From NCBI GenBank assembly GCA_021521415.1, contig JAIQDT010000172.1, positions 806,001 to 870,000 on the forward strand: 64,000 nucleotides of DNA, in the 5' to 3' direction. Positions 33,781 through 42,570 of the stretch are shown piece by piece. The first letter of the stretch is position 1. Every line of letters begins with the position of its first letter. The notes under the pieces are model-generated. The model did no database searches. It saw only the letters and a list, made by a program, of their open reading frames with translations, and was not told the origin of the DNA. The translations under genes were made by a program, and so were the position numbers. This DNA comes from Bidens hawaiensis. Lineage: Eukaryota; Streptophyta; Magnoliopsida; Asterales; Asteraceae.

Positions 33781-36700
33781 TCTGCTTTAATCGTGCAGGA
33801 ACAGTTGAACAGGGCTGCCAACAATCAATGGGTTGTGGATAGCGGCTGTTCCCGGCACATGACGGGTAACAAGAAATTGTTACAAGACTGGAAACCTGTT
33901 CAAGGTGGTAGAGTGAGTTTCGCAGGAGAGAGCGGTGGAAAGATCACAGGAATTGGGACCGTGACTAACGGGAAGATGACGCTAGAGAAAGTTAACTTTG
34001 TTGAAGAACTGAAGCACAATCTGCTGAGTGTTTCGTAGATTTGTGATAAGGATTATACCGTGCATTTCACGAAGAATGAGGCGATAGTGTTGTATCCTGG
34101 TTTCAAGATACCAGAGGACTGGATTGTTATGAAGGCTCCGAGAGTGAAGAATACGTATATCATGGATATGAGGTCTACTGAAATGGCCACTGAAGAATCG
34201 TGTCTTTTGTAGAAAGCGACTGAATCAGAGTCCGAATTATGGCATAGGAGAATGGGGCACATTCATCTTCGTAAGATGAACTACCTTGTCAAAAATGGGC
34301 TTGTGTTAGGGGTTCCCTTGAAGAATTTCAACTTCGAAGACAAATGCTTATCATGTAAGAAGGGAAACAAACACAAGAAATCCCATCTCACCAAGAAGGT
34401 CAATTCAATTGTCAGTACCCTAGAATTACTTCACATGGATCTCTTCGGTCCCGCGAATGTAAAAAGTCTAGGAGGAACATCGTACTGCTTGGTGATTACT
34501 GATGATTTTTCTCGATACTCGTGGGTATATTTCCTGAAGTCGAAGGATGAAACTGTTCAGATGGTAATAAATTTGATTACCAAAGTTGAGAACATTATGG
34601 GAAAAAGAGTTAAATATATCAGGAGTGACAATGGGACTGAGTTCATGAACTATCAGATGGAGATCTTCTGCCTACAGAAGGAGATTGAACACCAATACAG
34701 CGCACCGTATACTCCGCAACAAAATGGAGTGGCTGAGAGGAAGAACAGAACTTTGATTGAAGGAGCCAGAACCATGCTGGCTGATTCGAAACTTCCCGTG
34801 GTGTTCTGGGCTGAAGCTGTTGCTACAGCCTGTTATATCCTTAATAGAGTGTTAACTGTTAAAAGATTAAATAAAACCTGCTATGAACTAATGCATGGGA
34901 GAAAACCCAACTTGAGTGGTCTTGAACCATTCGGGTCCCCGTGTTCGATATTAAAGACCAATTCAAAATTTGGTGGAGTAGCCGACGAAGGAATCTTAGT
35001 TGGATACGTTGTTGGGACTCCCAACAGACGGGTCTTTAATACATCGACCAGCAAGGTTGAGGTGGTATGTAACACTGATATCACAAGTTACAAATCACCA
35101 AAACCAAGCACGGGACCCGCTGGGGTTTTCGACTATGATAGACTCTATAAATCTTTTAACATACCTTATCTAGATTTTGCAGAAGCTGAGGAAAGAATTG
35201 CTACGAAGATGATATGCGATGAGGAAGACACTTTGGTGCAAAGACCACAGTATGATGAATGTCAGCCTTCCTCGTCAAATACTGTCAATACCCCTACTGC
35301 CTCTACTGAAGAGGAATTCATCAATCCGTTTCATTCTCAACATCAATCAACCATGGATGAGCTATCTTCGAACTTGGAAGATAATCTAAATGTCAGTTCG
35401 GTTCCGACTACGAGAATTCACAAAGATCATCCTTTGGAGAACGTGATAGGTGATCTGTCCGCCGGTGTACAAACAAGAAAAAGCTTGAATGAGCACACCT
35501 GTGTTTACACAAGCATTAAAGACACGGGCATTATCAACGAATGCTTGTACACCTGCTTCATCAGCCAGATTGAACCAAAGAACTATCAAATGGCTCTTAA
35601 GGACAGCTCGTGGGTCGAAGCCATGCAAGAAGAGTTAGCTCAGTTTAAGAAAATGGAAGTATGGAATCTGGTTGAAAAACCGAAGAATGTGCATGCGATA
35701 GGCACTAAATGGGTCTTCAAATGTAAGAGAGATAAGAAAGGGGTTGTTATCAGGAATAAGGCGAGGCTGGTTGTTAAAGGCTTTAATCAACAAGAGGGGA
35801 TTGATTACAATGAAGTATTTGCTCCTGTGGCAAGATTGGAAGCCATTCGGCTGTTTTTGGCATTTGCTGCTCATAAGGAGATGAAAGTTTTTCAGTTGGA
35901 TGTGAAGAGCGCGTTCCTAAACGGTAAAGTTGACGAGGTTGTGTATGTTGAGCAACCTCCGAGTTTTCCTGACCCTGACTTTCCTGATCACGTGTACAAG
36001 CTAAGTAAAGCGCTGTATGGACTACATCAGGCACCTCGTGCCTGGTACTCAACGTTATCCGATTACTTGCTTGAGAATGAGTTTGAAAGAGGTAAGATTG
36101 ATAGCACGTTGTTCTTCAAGAGAAAAGGAAGCGACTTCCTACTGGTGCAAGTCTACGTAGACGACATTATCTTTGATGCATCAAAGGTCGCCATGTGTCA
36201 GGAGTTTGAGGCCGTCATGAAGAAGAGATTTGAAATGAGTGCTATGGGTGAACTAACTTTCTTTTTAGGATTGCAGGTTGATCTGAAGAAAGACGGGATG
36301 TTCATTCATCAGACGAAGTATGTCCATGATGTTCTCAAACGCTTCAAGATGGAGGACAGCACTCCATATGATACTCCAGTCTGCGTCAATCACAAATTGG
36401 GTGCTGATTCAGACAACGATGCAGACGTGGACCCAACCCAATATCGGGCTATTATAGGTTCTTTAATGTACTTAACTGCTTCTAGGCCTGATATAATGTT
36501 TGCTGTTTGTCTTTGTGCACGATTTCAGGCAAACCCAAAAGAATCTCATTTGAAGGGTGCGAAGAGGATACTGCGTTATCTCAAGGGCAAACCGAAGCTG
36601 GGGTTGTGGTACCCGAGAGAAGGAGACTTCGAGCTAGTCGCTTACACAGATTCTGATTATGGAGGGTGCAATCAGAGTCGGAAGTCTACAACTGGTGGAT

Positions 36701-37101
36701 GTCAGTTTCTTGGTGGTAGATTGGTGTCGTGGCAATGCAAGAAGCAGACTTCAGTCGCAATTTCAACCTGTGAAGCAGAATACATGGCAGCATCCAACTG
36801 CTGCTCCCAGGTTCTTTGGATTCAACAACAGTTGCGCGACTATGGTCTGAATTTCTCACTTACTCCTATTTGCATTGATAACACAGCTGCTATCTCAGTA
36901 ACTAACAATCCCGTGAAGCACAGTAAAACTAAACATATAGACATACGTCATCATTTTATACGGGATTGTGCTGAGAAGAAGCTGATTGAGCTCGAAAAGG
37001 TTGATACGTTAGATAATTTCGCTGACTTATTAACGAAAGCGTTTGACAAAACTAGATTTCAAAACCTTGTTGAGCTGAATGGGATGATCAATCCAGAGTA
37101 A
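33781..37101 (+). pseudogene. pol: Pol of SIRE-C: protease, integrase, RT, RNase H (two stops)
   Basis: In frame with gag. Protease WVVDSGCSRHMTG; TAG at 34036-34038 and TAG at 34210-34212; GAG-pre-integrase LWHRRMGHIHLRKMNYL; integrase with LLHMDLFGPANV, YIRSDNGTEF and PQQNGVAERKNRT; RT with [12 protein letters not shown] and YVDD at 36153-36164; RNase H with YTDSDYGGCNQSRKST, AISTCEAEYMAAS and HSKTKHIDIRHHFI, ending at TAA after GMINPE. From 34252 on the frame is open for 949 codons with all catalytic residues in place. The stops therefore hit only the protease to pre-integrase stretch. Confidence 0.93.
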
Positions 37102-37117
37102 CCATGCTTTGTGTTTT

Positions 37118-37123
<6 letters not shown>

Positions 37124-37152
<29 letters not shown>
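37124..37152 (+). repeat. 29-bp poly(A) tract after SIRE-C pol
   Basis: A pure A run 22 bp after the pol stop. SIRE-A has a 10-base G run (43912-43921) at the equivalent place. No target duplication or TE end is visible next to it, so it is internal simple sequence or an old recombination scar. Confidence 0.9.
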
Positions 37153-37154
<2 letters not shown>

Positions 37155-37160
37155 GTCACT

Positions 37161-37445
37161 ATCGCTTAGAACTATGTCAGTTGCCTCAGTTTGAAGGACA
37201 TGTCTTAGGATATGTTTGGTCCTCATTTCTATTTGTAGAATATGAGGATAGCCATTAACCAGATGACTGAAAGTGACCGGGGCGGTTTATGATGAGTTTT
37301 CATTCTTTCGCTGAAAATTAGTCGATCATACTTAGTTAGAAGGACACATACTAGTATGTGGTCGGTCCAGCTGATCCATTGAATCTTCGGGATAGCCGTT
37401 AACTTGAAGACTTTGATCTGGTCGGGGCGATAGAAGTTAAATTTT
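37161..37445 (+). ncRNA. Tandem hairpin dimer between pol and ORF3 of SIRE-C (candidate RNA structure)
   Basis: Two units of about 147 bp. Each has CGCT..A, then GAAGGACA, a short stem-loop, GGTCC, GGATAGCC(A/G)TTAAC and GGGGCG in that order. Hairpin 1 is ACATGTC-TTAG-GATATGT (37198-37215); hairpin 2 is the perfect palindrome CACATACTAGTATGTG (37345-37360). SIRE-A has the same pair at 44229-44520 with different bases in the stems but pairing retained. That points to a cis-acting RNA element in the transcript rather than an independent gene; function unknown. Confidence 0.6.
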
Positions 37446-38463
37446 TCTTTTCGGGAGATGAAATTATTTTTCAAGTCTACTACTTCGTAAGAAGTTACTT
37501 TACTATGTTTAACAGAAAATTGATCCAACCTTGGAAAGTGATAGATATACTGATTCTGTATGCTTAACTAGTGAAGTTATTAGGCTTAAAAGTCTTTAGA
37601 ACAGTCATTGTATGTCATGGTAGCTTTTTATGGTGCGTAAAAGTAGAAGTGATACTAACTAAATCTACTCGATTTTTTGTGGAAACTCCTTAAGAGTTGT
37701 GCATGTCTTCATACATATCTTTCCGAATGATAGGCAGAAAATCGATTACCCAGTCATACACGAGCCCGTGAGTGTTCTGATTCCCGTGAAGATAGAGTGT
37801 CAAGACGCTGCAGTGATCCAGATTCGGGACTTGCAGTTATTTTCTTCTTGAAGTTGTGTATATACGTGTTAATAATAAAAAATAATAATAATAATAATAT
37901 TTTCTAGAGTTCATAATGATAATGATTATCAATCAAGACACAAGAAGGTGAACGGGAAACAGAGTCTAAGATCGAAGAGTAATTACTACTTAATCAGACA
38001 CTACGGGTTGAGGTCAATTCGGGGTGACTTGGGGAAAATCAAATACGCCTTGAGAATAGATAGGAGGCATTATAATCTCTGAGTTGTTGCCCACTTAAGT
38101 TTTGAGCTTAATTGAACCTAACTCGTATCACAGAAACGATGAAAACCATTTTAAGTATATTACCTGTTTACAACCAGTTTCTTTATGTCATAATACAGCT
38201 GAACACGGATCTGTGTGACAGTCACGAAATTAGTATGATTCCTGTTCGGATCTTTTCCAAAACATGGTAGTCCCTGTCGAGACTGAAATTTGATCCCGTG
38301 TACTTTAATTTTTCAAATTTTTGTTACTTTTGTAATTGTTTGATTTTATACCTGGTTACTTGGTCTTGATCGTTTCATTTAACACTTTAAAGGATGTTTT
38401 AAAACCTAATTGTAAATTGTTCAAATTATGGGGTTTGTTTTGAAAAATTTTAATATCAGCGAA
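37446..38463 (+). other. Conserved non-coding region of SIRE-C between pol and ORF3
   Basis: No ORF. Scattered blocks match SIRE-A 44521-45410 in the same order: CAGTCATAC, TCAATTCGGGGTGACTTG versus TCAAGTTGGGGTGATTTG, TTGAACC..A..TCATATCAC, and GTCATAATA..GCTGAA. Conservation in non-coding DNA between diverged families suggests a cis function. An (AAT)n run lies at 37872-37900. Confidence 0.55.
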
Positions 38464-39146
38464 GTTCTGCATAACTTTGCCTGATAGGCGAAGTTATCCA
38501 CAACTTCGCCGGTACATCTGCGGCCCTATATAAAGAAGCTTTAAAGTCAAACAGTATCAATATTTCAAATTCACAGCGAACTTATCTTTCTAAACCTAGG
38601 CGAACTTATCGATCATAATCCATCGATCTTCTGTGTTCATTCTTTTCCGATTCTAATCCGATTATAGGTGTGTAGGGTTCTAATATCATTGTTTTTGAGG
38701 TTAATCATCGGTCGTTTCGACTCGATTATTGACCTCGTCTTTCGACCATTATCACCTGATTTTCATACTTACTTTCACGTGATAGTAAACATATTAATCG
38801 TCCAAATCGACTCAAAATCAAGTGTTAACTGGCCAAAATCTTCAAAATTGTCCAAATTGATTCGATTCAACAGCCTTCACTGTCGCCGTTTCGAATTCGG
38901 CGAAGTTACAGTTTAGGCGAAGTTATCCGTAACTTCGCGTAAGGTCTAACTTCGCCTGATAATTACTTTTTAAACAGTTTAGGAGGCGATGTTGTGGTTA
39001 GGCGAAGTTCTCATTAACTTCGCCTGGATCATTTTACTTAACTATTATCAGACGAAGTTCAAGTTGAAGCGAAGTTGTTTCCCAACTTCGCCTCACCTTT
39101 AACTTCGCTTATACAGAATTGATCACAACTTCGCTCATGGTAACAT
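38464..39146 (+). repeat. GCGAAGTT/AACTTCGC array upstream of SIRE-C ORF3
   Basis: About 13 perfect 8-mers in both orientations plus GCGAACTT variants. Pairs with a 6-bp spacer occur at about 38489-38510 (ATCCAC), 38917-38938 (ATCCGT) and near 39002-39024 (CTCATT); one pair has a 7-bp spacer. It is the second array of the same keyword in this element and ends about 55 bp before the ORF3 ATG. Confidence 0.92.
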
Positions 39147-39174
39147 GCGAACTTGTGATTCGCTTTGATGTTTA

Positions 39175-39198
39175 TCTAACTTAACCTGTTTGTTGCAG
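39175..39198 (+). promoter_or_regulatory. Candidate branch point and 3' splice site before SIRE-C ORF3
   Basis: TCTAAC (39175-39180) resembles a branch point, followed by TTAACCTGTTTGTTGCAG ending at 39198; the ORF3 ATG begins three bases later. The arrangement suits a spliced ORF3 mRNA, with the donor at 30881. Confidence 0.5.
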
Positions 39199-39200
39199 AT

Positions 39201-42092
39201 ATGGCTGCTGTTGCTGGAGCAGGTGGTGCAGGCGGTGATGACGGAGGTGATCAACAAAGACAGTTCTTCCCGGGTCACAACATGTACATAACTTTAGACC
39301 CGGAAGCGAGCGGAGTTGATGATTTCCGCAAAATCATCACATTTCTTTTACGGTCAAGGATATTCCACGCCATTACAACAACTCTGCCGATATCCTTACC
39401 CAACATTGAGGATTTCTGGCAGACCGTGGAATACGACTGTAGAGTCGAACCCCCGGTGATGTGCGCAACCGTCAACAATCATATTGTTCAGTTCTCTTCT
39501 GAACATATCCGAGCGGCTCTGCGGTTTGGAAACGAGACAAGGGATGACCCGACGGAGTTTGTAGCTCCTTTCCGCGATGGGGCATTTTTGAGGATGGGTT
39601 ATTCTGGTCCCTTAGGGGATTCGCAGAGAAGGAAGGGATTTCTGCTTGACCAGTGGCGCTTTCTCATGCATGTTATGATAGTATGCATGTCAGGGAGAAA
39701 GGCGGGCACTGATGGCATGGGCGCGACCATGCAGTCAGCGATGACTGCTCTGACATACAACAAGCGATTCAGCTTTAGTCAGATGGTTTTTTACGAGATT
39801 GATCATCAACGAAGAGCGATGGCGCGTGAGAGGTTCATCATGTATCCAAGATTCCTTCAAATGATCTTGAATCATGTTGCTCCAACACTTCCTCAGCGCC
39901 GTCCGATCCGATATGTAGAGAGCGTGAACAAACGGATCTTCGCCCAGTGTCGATCCTCCAGTGTGAGGAGCAAACCTGAGCTTCGTCCTCGCCATACTCC
40001 ACTCTTTGGGTACTTAATCAACCCGGGGTATGTGCCTGCTCGTGGGGATGAGTTTAGGGACCCGGCACCACAACAGGCAGGAGCACCTCAAGCTATACCT
40101 GCTGCTCCTGTTGTGTCACCGGAGGAGAACGTGGACCTTGATGCAGAATTTGGTGGTCAAGGCTTCTTTGATATGGATTGGGTGGATCCAGAGGAGAACG
40201 TTCAGGTCCCTGTTGAACGTGCCTCGACTGTGCATGTTACTAGGGCAGCTACAACGGTGGCTGGCTCAGATTCTGATGATGAAGTGGCAGAGGCGAGAAG
40301 GATTATGGTGACTCGAGAAAGACTACATGGGAAAAGAAAGAGAACAGATGATGATGACGAGTCAGACTTTGAGGAAGAGGTACAACAGTTGATAAGAAGG
40401 TCAAGAAGGGAACGGATAGGTGCAGGATCAGGAGCCGGTGAAAGCTCTAGGGTGGTACGTTTCACTCCACCAGCACTATCCGGTATGACAATGGTTCCCT
40501 CATCCCTACAGGTTACAAGGCCAAGCGCTACGGGTGTTCCCGTGGTGGCTACCTCATCTACATTTGGCCTTCCACCCACTACTTTCCAACTTTCGGCTCC
40601 CGTGATCGTTTCGTTGCCGCCTCCGACTGTTACTCCATCGGAGGTCGTGGCACGCTTTATTGAGTCGACTGTTGTGGCCACTGCAGGGCTATCGGTGACG
40701 ATACCACCTGCGGTTACGTCTATTTCTACTTCTGAGGTCCCGGTGACATTGGAAATCCCTCCTCAGTACACTCAAGACATTTCACATATGAGGTTCGATT
40801 TCGATGCAACCCTCTCAGACTCAGAACGAATAGCTGCACTTGAACGGGTCGTGGCAGAACAATCAAGGGTGAATCTTATCCAGACCCAGGCTATTCAACG
40901 CCTAGTTGCAGGGAATCAGATGCAGTCGTCCCTGCTGGTAGAACATGGAAAGATCATAGATGCTCTGAAGGAGTTCTTGGCATCTCAGGGGGAGACGAGC
41001 TGTAAAGGCGACGAGTTGAGGACCAAGAGAAGGAATGATAGAGACGATGATCCCAATGCGTCGAAAGATGCAGGTGGTGAGCTACCAAGAACTACTCAAG
41101 CTCTTGGAACTTCCACAACTCAGGGGGAGTCGACATCTGCAGCTGGTGGTGATGATGTGGTGGTGGTGGACGTAGAGGAGATGGATGATGTTTTGGTTGG
41201 TGATGATGATGTACTAACAAGTGATGTGATAGAGAAGATTGGAGAAGATATTGTGATTGATACAGAGATAGAAGAGGGAGAGATAGTAGAAGAGAATGTG
41301 GAGCATGAGATACCAGATGTTGAGAAAGCAGGTTTGAGTGAACAGATTGGAAGCGATGAGTCTGAATGGGAAGAGCAGCCTAGATGGAAGGAAGGCTATG
41401 CTCAGTGGTTCGTCAAAACGAAGAAACCGGCGGTCCCTACAATGTTTAAGAAGAGTTACAACATTAAAGGCTATGCTGAAGCGAAGAAAGGGATTATATG
41501 CTGGATCTATGATGAGCAGTTGAGGCTCTTCGTGATTAAAACGTATAACGGTGTTCAGTATTTTAAAAGAATGTTAAGATCGTTGAATACACTGCCGGAA
41601 TGTAAAGTGAAAGACTTAGCCAGATTGGGGTTAATCAATCGAAGTGATGATAATATGGCTAGAGTCATTGGGAAAATTGTATGGAAAGAGAGTATAAAAG
41701 AGAAGAAGTTTGAGCTGTTGAAGCCACAAAAGGGAAAACTTGTTGAAGACAAGGATAGAGGTTTGAGAGCTGATGGAAAGCCTTGGATGATTATGAAGTA
41801 TAAACCGATCCGGTGTTTGAAAGAAGTACCGATGAAGCTTATGCCCAAGGATGTGCTTAAAGACCTAAAGTGGTGGTTTGTAGATTGTGAGACAGCTGAG
41901 GCGGTGATGGAAGATGAGGATGAACAAGAGGTGCTAAGAGTTTACGATCCGATGCATTTGGTAAACTTATCGCAAGCTGATCTGCAGGTGCTCAATGAGA
42001 AAAAAATCTTTTATATTCCTGCTTGGAAAGACGAAGCGAGGAAATATCAAAGAGTTGTGTCGGTTTGTGTTAGAGAAGGAGTGCATGCGTGA
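39201..42092 (+). CDS. ORF3 of SIRE-C, 963-residue protein of unknown function, intact
   Basis: The longest uninterrupted frame in the window. N-terminal globular domain (about 20-250): LLRSRIFHAITTTLPISLPNIEDFWQTVEYD, HIRAALRFGNETRDDPTEF, LLDQWRFLMHVMIVCMSGRKAG, MTALTYNKRFSFSQMVFYEI, FIMYPRFLQMIL. Then a Pro/Thr/Ser-rich and acidic middle with a basic patch (GKRKRTDDDDESDFEEEVQQLIRRSRRER), a predicted coiled coil (about 530-590), a very acidic stretch, and a C-terminal domain with EGYAQWFVKTKKPAVP, GIICWIYDEQLRLFVIKTYNGVQYF and VYDPMHLVNLSQADL. No signal peptide, membrane helix or enzyme motif seen. SIRE-A (48224) and SIRE-B (59889) carry homologues. The basic patch and coil would suit a dimeric nuclear, DNA- or RNA-binding protein; that is inference. 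Confidence 0.85.
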   Translation: MAAVAGAGGAGGDDGGDQQRQFFPGHNMYITLDPEASGVDDFRKIITFLLRSRIFHAITTTLPISLPNIEDFWQTVEYDCRVEPPVMCATVNNHIVQFSSEHIRAALRFGNETRDDPTEFVAPFRDGAFLRMGYSGPLGDSQRRKGFLLDQWRFLMHVMIVCMSGRKAGTDGMGATMQSAMTALTYNKRFSFSQMVFYEIDHQRRAMARERFIMYPRFLQMILNHVAPTLPQRRPIRYVESVNKRIFAQCRSSSVRSKPELRPRHTPLFGYLINPGYVPARGDEFRDPAPQQAGAPQAIPAAPVVSPEENVDLDAEFGGQGFFDMDWVDPEENVQVPVERASTVHVTRAATTVAGSDSDDEVAEARRIMVTRERLHGKRKRTDDDDESDFEEEVQQLIRRSRRERIGAGSGAGESSRVVRFTPPALSGMTMVPSSLQVTRPSATGVPVVATSSTFGLPPTTFQLSAPVIVSLPPPTVTPSEVVARFIESTVVATAGLSVTIPPAVTSISTSEVPVTLEIPPQYTQDISHMRFDFDATLSDSERIAALERVVAEQSRVNLIQTQAIQRLVAGNQMQSSLLVEHGKIIDALKEFLASQGETSCKGDELRTKRRNDRDDDPNASKDAGGELPRTTQALGTSTTQGESTSAAGGDDVVVVDVEEMDDVLVGDDDVLTSDVIEKIGEDIVIDTEIEEGEIVEENVEHEIPDVEKAGLSEQIGSDESEWEEQPRWKEGYAQWFVKTKKPAVPTMFKKSYNIKGYAEAKKGIICWIYDEQLRLFVIKTYNGVQYFKRMLRSLNTLPECKVKDLARLGLINRSDDNMARVIGKIVWKESIKEKKFELLKPQKGKLVEDKDRGLRADGKPWMIMKYKPIRCLKEVPMKLMPKDVLKDLKWWFVDCETAEAVMEDEDEQEVLRVYDPMHLVNLSQADLQVLNEKKIFYIPAWKDEARKYQRVVSVCVREGVHA

Positions 42093-42150
42093 AGATACAA
42101 GATTGAAGATTACAAGACACGTGTTTGAAGCTAAAGAGATGAAGCTACTG

Positions 42151-42163
42151 CCAAGGGGGAGTC
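42151..42163 (+). promoter_or_regulatory. Polypurine tract of SIRE-C
   Basis: CCAAGGGGGAGTC immediately before the 3' LTR. Confidence 0.88.
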
Positions 42164-42570
42164 TGTTGGTGCATGATGTCAGTAGTTCAGTGTCTAGTGT
42201 CTGTAATCGCGTTTGTAATATTTTATGTTTTGTATAAGCGAAGTTGCTAACAAGTTCGTTGATATGGGCGAACTTGTTAGACAAGCGAAGTTAGTTACAA
42301 CTTCGCCTGAACATGCCAGGCGAAGTTGTCATGATTATATAAGCCATCTGTTACGGCTTATTAGTTAATCATTCATTCAGTTTTCGTGTATTCGAGTCAG
42401 AGAGAGTCTGTAATCAAGTGATCTTCGTATCACGTGTTTAAGGTTGGTATACAACGTGTTTGATTATCGTGTGTTAATCGTATTGTTTTCTATACTCGTA
42501 ACGTCTTACGTAGGGATTCCGCACCTGCGTAGTACGTGATATCTCGTGTAGATCCGGCTGGGAACCTACA
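42164..42570 (+). repeat. 3' LTR of SIRE-C (407 bp)
   Basis: Same length as the 5' copy with about six substitutions. Here the keyword pair GCGAAGTT-AGTTAC-AACTTCGC is intact. TATATAA at 42336-42342. Confidence 0.96.

Larger units (their letters stand above)
30256..42570 (+). mobile_element. SIRE-C: near-complete Sirevirus-like copia element inserted in SIRE-A RT
   Basis: Two 407-bp LTRs (30256-30662 and 42164-42570) differ at about six positions by eye (about 1.5%), and the duplication AGTGG (30251-30255, 42571-42575) is perfect. Full order: LTR, PBS, motif array, gag, protease, integrase, RT, RNase H, conserved non-coding region, second motif array, intact ORF3, polypurine tract, LTR. It is 12.3 kb long. 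Four stops interrupt gag or the start of pol (three clearly premature), but RT, RNase H and ORF3 are open. It is the innermost full insertion of the nest. Confidence 0.95.

Noticed and set aside
37124..37152. Poly(A) run as the tail of a LINE or SINE insertion
   Set aside because: No LINE/SINE body precedes it (RNase H coding does) and no flanking target duplication was found.
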